32,087 nt of DNA from Corynebacterium yonathiae (GCF_027570195.1 NZ_JAKMUZ010000025.1:1-32087), one strand, 5' to 3'. Shown: positions 1 through 10,716, numbered from the stretch's first letter. Numbers and translations are program-made. Notes: generated by a model not told the origin, from the sequence alone.

Positions 1-43
1 TCACGAGCGGGTGCGGGGCGGGCGATATAAAGAACGCTCGGTT

Positions 44-2629
<2,586 letters not shown>

Positions 2630-2675
2630 GGTTAGTTAGTCCTTCTAGTCGCGACAATAAAGTTAACTCGTCGCT

Positions 2676-2681
2676 ATTGTA
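2676..2681 (-). promoter_or_regulatory. Candidate -10 element of secA
   Basis: On the minus strand the gap between hpf and secA carries TACAAT, one mismatch from the TATAAT consensus, about 50 bases before the secA GTG. It would give a leader of roughly 40 bases. No convincing -35 hexamer is seen, which is common in corynebacteria. The rest of the 225-base gap holds only the hpf terminator and a weak GCCT/AGGC inverted repeat. Confidence 0.35.
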
Positions 2682-2800
2682 CTCATTTGCTTTCACAAAG
2701 CATCTCCCGCCTAGGGCCTAAGGCAGGACCACATCCCCGACAACCCCCTTTAAAGCATGGAAAGCCGCTTGCCGAAGTCGCCTCTCCCCCAACACACAAA

Positions 2801-2830
2801 CGACCCCACTGCGAAAGTGCAGCGGGGTCG
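2801..2830 (-). terminator. Hairpin terminator downstream of hpf
   Basis: CGACCCC and CTGC pair with GCAG and GGGGTCG across a 6-base loop, with one A/C mismatch in the stem. Read on the minus strand the stem is followed by TTTGTGTG, a modest U-rich tail. It lies 25 bases after the hpf stop, which fits an intrinsic terminator separating hpf from secA. Confidence 0.75.
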
Positions 2831-2854
2831 GCGCCCTAGGAAAGTGTGAAACCT

Positions 2855-3499
2855 TTAGGCTTCAGCATCTTCCGATAGAGAGATGATGCCGTAATCGTAG
2901 GCGTGGCGGCGATAGACCACAGAAGGCTTATTGTTCTCCTCGTTGACAAAGAGGAAGAAGTCGTGGCCCACCAGCTCCATCTCGCTCAAGGCATCATCCA
3001 CACTCATTGGAGTAGCGGGGTGCTCCTTGGTACGCACAATTTGGCCGGGGCGGATATCCTCAACGGTCTCGGCATAAGGGTCAACGTAGCGCTCCTCCTT
3101 GGCGCGTTCGGCTTCCGCTTGTGCCACCATTTCGGCAGCAATCTCGCCGGTACCCTTCTGCGCACGGTGACCGCTCTTTACGTTTTCGCGGCGCACCTTC
3201 ACCTTACGCAAAGAACGCTCCATCTTGCCCAAGGCGGTTTCAAGCGCAGCATAGAAGGAATCTTCCTTGGCTTCGGCGCGAGCAATATGTCCCTTGCCAG
3301 TAGCTGTGATCTGGATGCGCTCCGCTTCGGAGTCACGGCGCGGATTCGGCTCGTGCTGCAGCTCCACATGGAAGAAAGTCAGAGTGGGGTCTAGGCGTTC
3401 AATCTTTGCCAGCTTGTCATTGACTCGCTCTTGGAAGTGTTCGGGAACCTCAACGTTGCGGCCCGTAATCGTTACCTGAGCTTTATTTGGCTGGGACAT
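2855..3499 (-). CDS. hpf: Ribosome hibernation-promoting factor, long form
   Basis: Long-form HPF binds the 30S decoding region in stationary phase or stress and dimerises 70S particles into inactive 100S ribosomes. The 214-residue product has the S30AE/RaiA fold in its first ~115 residues, starting VTITGRNVEVPEHFQERV. A charged linker follows. The C-terminal dimerisation domain (about residues 150-210) contains PMSVDDALSEMELVGHDFF and YRRHAYDYGIISL. The length matches the long HPF of actinobacteria and firmicutes. The ATG has a strong GGGAGG seven bases upstream. An inverted repeat at 3537-3559 lies in the promoter region, and the gene ends at its own hairpin. Confidence 0.95.
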   Translation of the reverse strand: MSQPNKAQVTITGRNVEVPEHFQERVNDKLAKIERLDPTLTFFHVELQHEPNPRRDSEAERIQITATGKGHIARAEAKEDSFYAALETALGKMERSLRKVKVRRENVKSGHRAQKGTGEIAAEMVAQAEAERAKEERYVDPYAETVEDIRPGQIVRTKEHPATPMSVDDALSEMELVGHDFFLFVNEENNKPSVVYRRHAYDYGIISLSEDAEA

Positions 3500-3536
3500 T
3501 GAAATGCCTCCCTTAAATAGTGGGGACTAGAATCGA

Positions 3537-3559
3537 TCACAGTAACTATCTCACTGTGA
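3537..3559. promoter_or_regulatory. Perfect inverted repeat upstream of hpf
   Basis: TCACAGT and ACTGTGA are separated by 9 bases, 38-60 bases before the hpf start codon. The arms are exact reverse complements, as expected for the operator of a dimeric regulator. The half-sites resemble CRP/GlxR half-sites (TGTGA/TCACA) but in the outward order, so the regulator is not assigned. Confidence 0.45.
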
Positions 3560-3644
3560 CACTACTCATGATACCACTGGTTATGACCTGATCTGGCGAA
3601 ATTTCCATACGCTCCCCCACCTCGAGGGTAGAAGCCACCCTTAT

Positions 3645-4271
3645 CTAGGCATCCGCAAAGACCAATGCTCCGCAAACCTCTATCCCCACGGCCCGCAGAG
3701 CAGCGATGCTCGCGGCAAGGGTGGCGCCGGTGGTAATGACGTCGTCGACAAGCAGAGCAGGAGCCGGCCCTACAGGAGCGCGAACACGGACTCGACCCTG
3801 TAGGTTTGCCCACCTATCCTGCGCATTGAGCTCGGACTGGTCCGTGGTGGACTGGCCCATGGTGAGAGCCGCGCACACGCACACCCGCTGCTGCTGTGCT
3901 GCGGCCTGGCACACGGCAGCTACCGGATCGCCCCCGCGAGACCGCGCCGAACGGGGCCGGGTCGGCGCAGGAACAAGGATGTATTCACGTGGGATATCGC
4001 CACGGGCGCTCAAGAAATCTAGCCCGGCCGCAAAGACTGCCCCCACATATGCCCGAACCGGCCGGTTGCCGCGTTCCTTCATGCCAATGATGATGCGGCG
4101 GCGAATATCGGAATAAGGGCCAAGGGCATAGACGGGCGCTCCCAATAGCTGGGGCCGCGCCACAGGGAAGGGCGGACGCCGCAAGTGCTCACGGCACTGT
4201 GCACACATTATCTCGCCCGCTGCGCCGCAACCAGCGCACGCCCGCGGGAAAATAAGCTCCCCCAAGCTCAT
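3645..4271 (-). CDS. ComF-family phosphoribosyltransferase-like protein
   Basis: The 208-residue product matches the ComF/GntX family. The N-terminus has a four-cysteine zinc-ribbon pattern (CAGC and CAQC), and the C-terminal half is a type I phosphoribosyltransferase fold with the PRPP-binding loop LLVDDVITTGATLAAS near residues 170-185. ComF proteins function in DNA uptake in competent bacteria; in actinobacteria the role is not established. It lies 38 bases downstream of lpqB on the same strand and GAGAGG precedes the ATG, so it may be the last gene of the mtrA-mtrB-lpqB transcript. I recall the same placement in C. glutamicum and M. tuberculosis. Confidence 0.85.
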   Translation of the reverse strand: MSLGELIFPRACAGCGAAGEIMCAQCREHLRRPPFPVARPQLLGAPVYALGPYSDIRRRIIIGMKERGNRPVRAYVGAVFAAGLDFLSARGDIPREYILVPAPTRPRSARSRGGDPVAAVCQAAAQQQRVCVCAALTMGQSTTDQSELNAQDRWANLQGRVRVRAPVGPAPALLVDDVITTGATLAASIAALRAVGIEVCGALVFADA

Positions 4272-4309
4272 AGTATTGCCTCTCCCCAGCCGCGCAGGCC
4301 CTCCGGCGG

Positions 4310-6043
4310 CTAATTAGAAACAATAGGGGAAGAACGCCGGCCCTGCAGACCGGAGACCTCGCGCCAATTGGTCTCATCCATCACGGTGGAAGGAAGCTCA
4401 AGCATAGCGTGAGAATCAGTAATAAAGAGCTTGGTAGGCGAGGTAGCCACGGCTACCACGGGAGCGGTGATATTGCCGGTAGGCATGGTCGAGGCCGAGG
4501 ACCCATCCTGCTCGATGCGCCATACGGGCGACTGACTCGAGGACGTGCCAACAATTAGCGAGCCATCCGCATTCCAATCCAGCGATAGCGCCGACCCGGA
4601 AACTTCTGGGCCGACCTCGCGTGCGTTAACGATGTGCTTATCGCCGCTGCTGGCTTGCGCCACGGCCGCGATATATACGTGGCCATCGATGATCATTGCC
4701 ACTCGCGCACCGCTATGGGACAAGCGGATGACGGAGATCTCACCCTCTATGTCGTCGATACTGCGCGCATCTACCTCGGATTCGGAGATACGCCCGGTGG
4801 TTTTGGACCGCACCACGCGTACGATGCGGTCTCCATCCACCACGGTCCAGGCGGCCTGCCCGTTGTACTCGAAGGTCGGCCGCGCCAGCGTGCGACCATC
4901 CACCGAATCCTGCATATGGCCATCGAGCTCGCCCATCTGCAGCGAGAAGTCGTTATTAGATTTGCGGCGCACAGCCGCAACGAGGCCGCTATCGGCAACA
5001 TCTACGGATTGCACGTCGCCACTGCTGCCCAGCGTGGATTTCACGGGCTCGGCCACGCCATCATCTACCTCTAGCAGGTTGCCCTCATTAAGGGCATAGA
5101 GCTTAGACAAAGAGGTGCTGCTCTCCTCTGGATTATAATCCGCGAAGTCATCCACGCTCAGGCTATCCATGCCCTCCACCAAGTCACCACCATCGGCCTT
5201 GACCCTGAAGGGACCGGTATGACCGGCTTCCGAAAGTGTCCACACCAACTGGGCGGCAAAAAGCGTGCGGTCATGGGCGTCCAGATCCACCAGACCCTCG
5301 AATTGGTAGCCCTGTTCGCGGTCATAGCCGGCATAGGTGACGTTCTCCGCCGCCGCGCGGTGGGTGGCGGGGGCAATGCTGGCTGAAGGCCCCTCCATCA
5401 ATAACGTGATGAGCGTCGACTCCGATTGCTCGCCGCCCTTGTACAGCCAGCGGCGATCCGGAACCAAGACGTCATCGCTCTGTTTATAGAAGTACAGGGA
5501 TTGCGGGGTGTAGTGGTTGCGCATCTCATTGCGCTCCATCACCACTCCGGCCGGCAAGCCGTCGACGCGCCACCTATCGTCTTGCATCTTCATATAGATG
5601 ACGGCCTCGTAGCCCTCATTTTCCGGGACGTAGGCGCCGCCAGATTTCAGGCGGCCGATGATGGTGCCGCGCACCGTGAAGGCGCGTTCATTATCCTTCG
5701 AACTCTGCTTACTTGCGGGCGCGGTAACAATATCGAGGCTATCGACGACCAACACATCGCCGCTGGCGTCCCAAGCTCCGCGGGCAGTATCCGTGAGAAA
5801 GCCGCGGGCGACCTCGTGATCATTTCCAGGCACGGCCGAAGCCTGGTAAAAATCGCGCAGCGTCAGGTCTGGATCATCACCCGGCTGTGGGGCAATAACT
5901 TCCTCGGGGCCATCGTTTTGCTGTTGATAGGTCCCGACCACCTGCGGACCGGTGTTATGCGGCAGGGTGGAACAACCGCTGACGAAAAGCACGGCCGCAG
6001 CGGTACTGACCACCGCGGTTTTGCGATAGCTTGCTTTAAACAC
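4310..6043 (-). CDS. lpqB: Lipoprotein LpqB, partner of the MtrAB system
   Basis: LpqB is an extracytoplasmic lipoprotein that, in mycobacteria, interacts with the sensor kinase MtrB and influences MtrA phosphorylation. The 577-residue product starts with a lipoprotein signal peptide ending in the lipobox VSGC (Cys24). A GerMN-like domain lies roughly at residues 180-300, followed by a C-terminal region with repeated W/D-rich blades such as SLDWNADGSLIVGTS that suggests a beta-propeller. The start is GTG with AGGAGG eight bases upstream, and that site lies inside the last codons of mtrB. Only two bases separate the mtrB stop from the lpqB start, so the genes are probably translationally coupled. 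Confidence 0.95.
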   Translation of the reverse strand: MFKASYRKTAVVSTAAAVLFVSGCSTLPHNTGPQVVGTYQQQNDGPEEVIAPQPGDDPDLTLRDFYQASAVPGNDHEVARGFLTDTARGAWDASGDVLVVDSLDIVTAPASKQSSKDNERAFTVRGTIIGRLKSGGAYVPENEGYEAVIYMKMQDDRWRVDGLPAGVVMERNEMRNHYTPQSLYFYKQSDDVLVPDRRWLYKGGEQSESTLITLLMEGPSASIAPATHRAAAENVTYAGYDREQGYQFEGLVDLDAHDRTLFAAQLVWTLSEAGHTGPFRVKADGGDLVEGMDSLSVDDFADYNPEESSTSLSKLYALNEGNLLEVDDGVAEPVKSTLGSSGDVQSVDVADSGLVAAVRRKSNNDFSLQMGELDGHMQDSVDGRTLARPTFEYNGQAAWTVVDGDRIVRVVRSKTTGRISESEVDARSIDDIEGEISVIRLSHSGARVAMIIDGHVYIAAVAQASSGDKHIVNAREVGPEVSGSALSLDWNADGSLIVGTSSSQSPVWRIEQDGSSASTMPTGNITAPVVAVATSPTKLFITDSHAMLELPSTVMDETNWREVSGLQGRRSSPIVSN

Positions 6044-6045
6044 GC

Positions 6046-7881
6046 TTATTTCCTCCTAGCCTCAAAGTCTGGGGCCTTATAGGCGCGCCTATCCGGGGCA
6101 GCCACGCCGCGGTTAAGCTCTCTCTCCGAGGGCCACAGGATGCCATCGCCCTCTGCCTTGCCAGTGGCGCCCTTTTCGCTCTTTTCGACGTGCGGTGAGC
6201 TCATGCCCGATGAAAGGGCCGGCGTTGCAGAGGCAGATCCGGCATCCGGTTCATCGGCGCTCGTGCCCTGTGTTTCGGAAGATTCAGCCTCAACCTCTGG
6301 CACCTCGGCGGCCTCCCCAGTGTGGGCGACGGGTGCTCCGGGAATCTCCACCTCAATGGGAGCCTCGCCCACCTCGGTATTCGGGGTGCGCGGAATAATG
6401 AGACGAAAGCGAGAGCCGAAGCCCTCGTAGCCGGTGGCGTCCAGCGTGCCGCCGTGCAGGACGGCGTCCTCGCGGGCGATAGCCAGGCCCAAACCGGTGC
6501 CGCCGGAATGGCGCTTGCGGGAGGAATCGGCACGCCAGAAGCGGTTGAATACCAGCTCCTCCTGACCAGGTTTCAAGCCCACGCCTTGGTCCGTAACGGT
6601 AACACCCACCGCAGTGTCCGTGGTTGCGACGTCCACTGCCACCGGGTTTCCTTCCGAGTGGTCAATGGCGTTGGCTAAAAGATTGCGCAAGATGCGCTCG
6701 AGGCGGCGGGAGTCAGCCTCGACAGCGATACGCTCATCCGGCAAGTTGAGCTGGACCTCCACGTCGAGCTCGCGGGCCAAATGCTCAACCTGCCCATAGG
6801 CTGCCTCCACGCACGAGCGCAGGTCAATGGCCGCCGTAGACAGGTCTGCCACACCTGCATCGTGGCGGGAAATCTCTAGCAGGTCCGCGAGCAAATCCTC
6901 GAAACGGTCGAGTTCGCTCGACATCAGACGGGAAGCTCGCTGAGCACCGTGCGGTAGGCTATCGCTTTCCGCTTCAATCATGTCTGCGGCCATGCGCACT
7001 GTGGTCAAGGGGGTGCGTAGCTCATGAGAGACGTCGGAAGTAAACTGCCGCTGCAAGTCGCCGTACTCTTCCAGCTGCGCAATTTGGGAGGAGAGTTTAT
7101 CGGCCATGTTATTGAACGAAGCAGCCAAGCGACCCATCTCATCATCGCTATCAACGGCCATACGCTCCTTCAGATGGCCGGCTGCCAAGCGCTGTGCAAT
7201 ACGCGAAGCTGAGCGAATCGGTGTAATAACCTGCTGGGTGGCCAGCCAGGCAATGCCCACCAGCAGCACCACGACTACCACGCCGGCCGCTGAGAGCAGG
7301 CCGCGCATCAACGCCATGGTGGATTCTTCCGACTCCATGGACAAAGCCAAGTAAACCTGGGTATGGGGAATATCGGTATCGGTAGGCGTGCCTACGAGCA
7401 GGGCGTTGTAATGATCCCCATTCTCGCGCGGGGCCGGGAAGTACTGTTGCGCAATCTGGCCTTGATCGACCATCTCCCGGAGTTGATCCGGCACAGGGAA
7501 ATCCTCTGGTGAGGTGGTAACCGAGCCATCCTGATTTTCCACCACGATGACCGGTTCATAAACCGCCTGAGCGTCTCCCTGTTGGGCGGAGAGCTGGCCC
7601 AACGCAGCACGCGCAGAATTAATGCGTACTTGCACCGAGTTAGCGGAACTGGTGGCGTCAATCTGCTGCTCTACGGCCGTGCGGGCGCGTTCTAGCTCCT
7701 GCTGGGCCACATCTTCCTTCTGGCTAACCAGGCGCTGGGTCAGCACGGAAACCAACGCATAGGCCAAGATGATCATGACCACCGAGGAGGCGACCAAAAT
7801 CATGCCGATGACGCGCGCCTGCAAAGAGGTGCGCCACGTTGTAATAAAGGCGTCTCGAATGCGCCTTAGACGCTCAATAAT
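6046..7881 (-). CDS. mtrB: Sensor histidine kinase MtrB
   Basis: MtrB is the membrane sensor kinase that phosphorylates MtrA in envelope and cell-division control. From the first canonical codon (TTG, base 7824) the protein has 592 residues: a TM segment at about 6-28, an extracytoplasmic sensor region, a second TM at about 180-200, HAMP, HisKA with phospho-accepting His in SDVSHELRTPLTTVR, and HATPase with NLLANAIDHS and GTGLGLAIA. The last ~110 residues form an acidic, Ser/Thr/Pro-rich tail beyond the kinase core. The TTG start lacks a Shine-Dalgarno and would leave almost nothing before TM1. The reading frame continues upstream with RIRDAFITTWRTSLQ, and AAGGA sits eight bases before an ATT at 7881, which is used here as the proposed start (611 residues). 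Confidence 0.9.
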   Translation of the reverse strand: MIERLRRIRDAFITTWRTSLQARVIGMILVASSVVMIILAYALVSVLTQRLVSQKEDVAQQELERARTAVEQQIDATSSANSVQVRINSARAALGQLSAQQGDAQAVYEPVIVVENQDGSVTTSPEDFPVPDQLREMVDQGQIAQQYFPAPRENGDHYNALLVGTPTDTDIPHTQVYLALSMESEESTMALMRGLLSAAGVVVVVLLVGIAWLATQQVITPIRSASRIAQRLAAGHLKERMAVDSDDEMGRLAASFNNMADKLSSQIAQLEEYGDLQRQFTSDVSHELRTPLTTVRMAADMIEAESDSLPHGAQRASRLMSSELDRFEDLLADLLEISRHDAGVADLSTAAIDLRSCVEAAYGQVEHLARELDVEVQLNLPDERIAVEADSRRLERILRNLLANAIDHSEGNPVAVDVATTDTAVGVTVTDQGVGLKPGQEELVFNRFWRADSSRKRHSGGTGLGLAIAREDAVLHGGTLDATGYEGFGSRFRLIIPRTPNTEVGEAPIEVEIPGAPVAHTGEAAEVPEVEAESSETQGTSADEPDAGSASATPALSSGMSSPHVEKSEKGATGKAEGDGILWPSERELNRGVAAPDRRAYKAPDFEARRK

Positions 7882-7892
7882 GCCGATGGTCC

Positions 7893-8585
7893 TTACTCCC
7901 CGGCGCCAGCCTTGCCAGTCTTATACCCCACACCACGCACGGTCAGCACGATCTGCGGGTCTTCCGGATCGTGTTCAATCTTGGCGCGCAGGCGCTGGAC
8001 GTGCACGTTAACCAGGCGCGTATCAGATGCATTGCGGTATCCCCACACGGATTCCAGCAGGGATTCACGCGTGTGCACCTGGCCTGGGCGGCGCGCCATC
8101 TCCAACAACAGGTCAAATTCCAGCGGAGTCAAGTTCAGCTCCGTGCCATCAGTACGGCGCACTGTATGCTCCGGCACGTCAATGATGAGGTCCGCTACCT
8201 CTAGAATTTCGGACTCCGCAGATTCGGTGCGGCGCAAGCGCGCGCGGATACGAGCGATGAGCTCCTTGGGCTTGAACGGCTTGGTGATGTAATCATCCGC
8301 GCCGGATTCAAGACCTAGCACCACATCAACCGTATCCGTCTTAGCGGTCAGCATAACAATCGGCACGGAAGATTCACGGCGGATGGCGCGGCAAATATCC
8401 ACACCATTCATCCCCGGCAGCATGAGGTCTAGCAGGATAAGGTCCGGCTCGTGTTCCTCAAAGGCGGGCACGGCGTTATTGCCGTCCATGACCGGAATGG
8501 GCTTGAGTCCCTCGGACTCGAGCACGATAGTCAGCATCTCCGAGATAGCCGGATCATCATCGACTACCAAAATCTTGGGCGCCAC
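7893..8585 (-). CDS. mtrA: Response regulator MtrA
   Basis: MtrA is the OmpR/PhoB-family regulator paired with MtrB, controlling wall-hydrolase, osmoprotection and division genes. The 230-residue product has a receiver domain with the acidic pocket VVDDDP, the phosphorylated Asp in LILLDLMLPGMNG, and the conserved Lys in KPFKPKEL. The C-terminal winged-helix domain contains LTPLEFDLLLEMARRPG and VHVQRLRAKIE. The GTG start is preceded by GGAG eight bases upstream, located at the very end of tmk. Three bases separate it from the tmk stop, and mtrB follows immediately, so tmk-mtrA-mtrB-lpqB looks like one operon. Confidence 0.97.
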   Translation of the reverse strand: MAPKILVVDDDPAISEMLTIVLESEGLKPIPVMDGNNAVPAFEEHEPDLILLDLMLPGMNGVDICRAIRRESSVPIVMLTAKTDTVDVVLGLESGADDYITKPFKPKELIARIRARLRRTESAESEILEVADLIIDVPEHTVRRTDGTELNLTPLEFDLLLEMARRPGQVHTRESLLESVWGYRNASDTRLVNVHVQRLRAKIEHDPEDPQIVLTVRGVGYKTGKAGAGE

Positions 8586-8588
8586 GTT

Positions 8589-9203
8589 TTATTCTCCTAC
8601 AAGGTCTTTTATCGCTGAAATAATAGTATCCGCATTGGCTGTAGCGATCCAGCGTCCACCCCAGCCCGCATCTGCCAAGCGCCGGTAGGCCGCGGCTGTG
8701 CGTTCCTGCAGCCCCTCATCGCGCTCGTAGCGGTCGCGTTCCCGGCTAGCGTCTGCTTGGGCTCTTGCCTGCGCTCTTTCCGACGCCACCTCTACCGCCG
8801 TATCCAGATAGACCTGTAAGTCCGCCTGCGGCAGACCCAAAGTGCCGAATTCAAGCTCGTGCACCCAGTCAATCACCGCATCATCTTCGAGTCGCGCCGC
8901 TGAATATGCTGCATTAGAAGCTACGTAACGATCCAGCAGCACCACGGTATCCGTGCCCTTGGCGCGCTGGAGCTTTTCCTTTACGCCATAGCGGTCTAAT
9001 GCGAATAGAGTTGCCATGCCAAATGCCGAATCCGTAAGGTCTCCCATCTTTCCGTAGAGCGCCTTTTGGGCCAGTTGCGCGTGAATTGAATCGGCATAGC
9101 GCGGGAAGGCGATAACTTCCACGGGCCGGTTCAGCGACTCCTTGATGGTGGAGACCAACGTATTCTTACCGGCACCGTCGATGCCTTCGATGCTTATGAG
9201 CAT
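8589..9203 (-). CDS. tmk: Thymidylate kinase
   Basis: Tmk phosphorylates dTMP to dTDP with ATP in the cytosol, an essential step of dTTP supply. The 204-residue product has the P-loop SIEGIDGAGKNTL at the N-terminus, the dTMP-binding FPRY segment and the DRY motif LLDRYVASNAAYSAARL. The unusual residue after GK (Asn rather than Ser/Thr) is in keeping with actinobacterial Tmk, where I recall GKRTL in M. tuberculosis, so it is not a sign of inactivation. It heads the mtrAB-lpqB cluster. Confidence 0.95.
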   Translation of the reverse strand: MLISIEGIDGAGKNTLVSTIKESLNRPVEVIAFPRYADSIHAQLAQKALYGKMGDLTDSAFGMATLFALDRYGVKEKLQRAKGTDTVVLLDRYVASNAAYSAARLEDDAVIDWVHELEFGTLGLPQADLQVYLDTAVEVASERAQARAQADASRERDRYERDEGLQERTAAAYRRLADAGWGGRWIATANADTIISAIKDLVGE

Positions 9204-9270
9204 AGGTGTGGGCTATTTTCCCTTCTATTATTTCTGCGGCAAGGCCACAGCTGTGGGCAGCAGGAGTGGC

Positions 9271-9624
9271 CTAGGACAGGGCCTCAATAAACGCTTCGAG
9301 GTCATATTCTTCCTCGACGTCTTCGAGGACCGCGAGGGCATTTTCCGTCAAGGTTTCACTACCAGAACCCACCAGTTCCCTAATATAGGGGTAGTCTTCG
9401 ACGACCTCGCCTGCACTAAAGGGCGCACCGGCCCAAATGGCGGCAATGGTAGCCGCTGCTTGAGCGTTTTGTTCTTCTTCCTCACTGAGCTGTGACTTGC
9501 TATGTGCTACTTCGCAGGCATCCTCAACGGCACGAATTACCCCTTCTTCGTCGAGGTTTGCCATTTCGTCCAAGAAATCGACGTTGAGGTCCGTGCTGAA
9601 AATATCTTCGTCCCAAGTACTCAC
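9271..9624 (-). CDS. Small acidic protein, DUF4259-like
   Basis: A 117-residue acidic protein beginning (V)STWDEDIFSTDLNVDFLDEM, which resembles the start of DUF4259 proteins (STWG.xIFDxDxAxDFLDxL pattern), a family without an assigned function. The body is helical with many Glu/Ala residues and ends LEAFIEALS. I chose the GTG at 9624 because GGAG lies six bases upstream and it fits the family N-terminus. An in-frame ATG at 9654 would add ten residues but lacks a good ribosome site. It is 67 bases upstream of tmk on the same strand. That gap holds only a CCACAGCTGTGG palindrome (9245-9256). Confidence 0.75.
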   Translation of the reverse strand: MSTWDEDIFSTDLNVDFLDEMANLDEEGVIRAVEDACEVAHSKSQLSEEEEQNAQAAATIAAIWAGAPFSAGEVVEDYPYIRELVGSGSETLTENALAVLEDVEEEYDLEAFIEALS

Positions 9625-9790
9625 TTTTGACTCCTTCGGTGCTTTCAGCGCCATTTATACACGCTTTCTCATTTAAAGAAAGCAAGCAATGAAAAGGTTT
9701 GCACGTCTTTCTGTGCCCGCGAACTGCCTTTTTGTTTACTTATCACAGATTTGCGCCGCCGTCGCAATGTTTCCCAAACATGATAGTCTC

Positions 9791-9809
9791 GTTACCAACT
9801 TGTTACCGG
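9791..9809 (+). promoter_or_regulatory. Candidate MtrA box (8-3-8 direct repeat)
   Basis: GTTACCAA, the spacer CTT, then GTTACCGG form a direct repeat of two 8-base units spaced by 3 bases, ending 57 bases before the start codon at 9867. The C. glutamicum MtrA site has been described as a loosely conserved 8-base direct repeat with a 3-base spacer, and this layout matches. The assignment is inferred from the spacing and the GTTAC core; nothing else was tested. Confidence 0.4.
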
Positions 9810-9866
9810 GGTTCTATTCCCCCTCCTCTGGGACACTAACGCCCCCTCGTAGAAAGGACAGCCACG

Positions 9867-10682
9867 ATGAAGCCAGATTCGCGCCGCGTCTACGCGTTCA
9901 TTGTGGCCGGACTGATCGCCGCAGCCGTCGTCGGATTCTCCGTCTGGCGCATGAGCTCGCCGAGCCCTCACTATTCCAGTGCCGCGGATCAGTCCGCGAC
10001 CACCTCCGTCTCCCCGACCCACACCGCTACCGAAGAGAGCACCATCTCCTCGACGGAACATTCTCCCTCGAAGAAGCACTCTGCACACGCTTCGAGCCCC
10101 AGCGCTTCGTCCGGCGATGCGAAGCACCAGCAGCAGCACAATAGTGACCCCTTCCTCGCCCCCAATGCGGTAATGCGCCCGCAGGCGGCCACCCAGCCCA
10201 CCAAGGTCTACCGCCCGGAGAATATCTCTCCGCAAGTCACTGCCTCGCAGGGAAATAACAGCACCCAGGGTGGTCAAGGTAGTGGACAAGGCAATCAACG
10301 CCTGACGCCTGATTACCCAAGCAACCAGAATGGCTCGCAGTCTACCGCTTCCCCGCAAGGCAACCAGGGCGGCAACGGCAACACTGGCGGTACCCCTGCA
10401 CAGACCACCACTGCCCCGTCGACCCCTCAGCCTTCTCCTGAGCAGCCCACGGAACAGGACAATGCAGGCGAGAGCGAAGACAAGGGCACCCCAATCCCGG
10501 CTGAGGAGCAAGCCGGCACTGACAAGCTCGAGGTGGAAAAGGAAGAGGAAGTCCGCTCCGGCCACGCCGCCGCAGAAAAGCCTGCCGCCGAGCAAAACCA
10601 GGAGCCGACCGACTTGGCGCCTACCAAGCAGGCACCGGCCACGGCTCAACAGGCTCCGCGCGAAGCTACTCCTTCGCGCTAG
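9867..10682 (+). CDS. Membrane-anchored low-complexity envelope protein
   Basis: I do not recognise a family. The 271-residue product has a short basic N-terminus, one hydrophobic segment at about residues 10-27 (AFIVAGLIAAAVVGFSVW), and then about 240 residues rich in Ser, Thr, Gln, Pro, Gly and Glu with no predicted fold. This looks like a type II membrane anchor or uncleaved signal with a disordered wall-spanning or extracellular stalk. No LPXTG motif, lipobox or Cys is present. The ATG has AAAGGA eight bases upstream. It is an isolated plus-strand gene between two minus-strand blocks, with a candidate MtrA box in front of it and a strong hairpin behind. Confidence 0.8.
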   Translation: MKPDSRRVYAFIVAGLIAAAVVGFSVWRMSSPSPHYSSAADQSATTSVSPTHTATEESTISSTEHSPSKKHSAHASSPSASSGDAKHQQQHNSDPFLAPNAVMRPQAATQPTKVYRPENISPQVTASQGNNSTQGGQGSGQGNQRLTPDYPSNQNGSQSTASPQGNQGGNGNTGGTPAQTTTAPSTPQPSPEQPTEQDNAGESEDKGTPIPAEEQAGTDKLEVEKEEEVRSGHAAAEKPAAEQNQEPTDLAPTKQAPATAQQAPREATPSR

Positions 10683-10716
10683 ATTGACACCTGTTCTCGG
10701 CTTAATTGAACGAAAC

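Noticed and set aside
4..40. CGAGCG/CGCTCG inverted repeat just after secA as a terminator
   Set aside because: The stem is only 6 bp with a 25-base loop and no T-run; too weak to list.
3562..3813. Small 83-codon minus-strand frame between hpf and the ComF-like gene
   Set aside because: It overlaps the ComF-like gene in another frame, is Cys/Arg/Gly-rich in an out-of-frame manner, and has no supporting signals.
9150..9203. Tmk P-loop with Asn after GK taken as an inactivating change
   Set aside because: Actinobacterial thymidylate kinases have an atypical residue here (GKRTL in M. tuberculosis), and the other motifs are intact.
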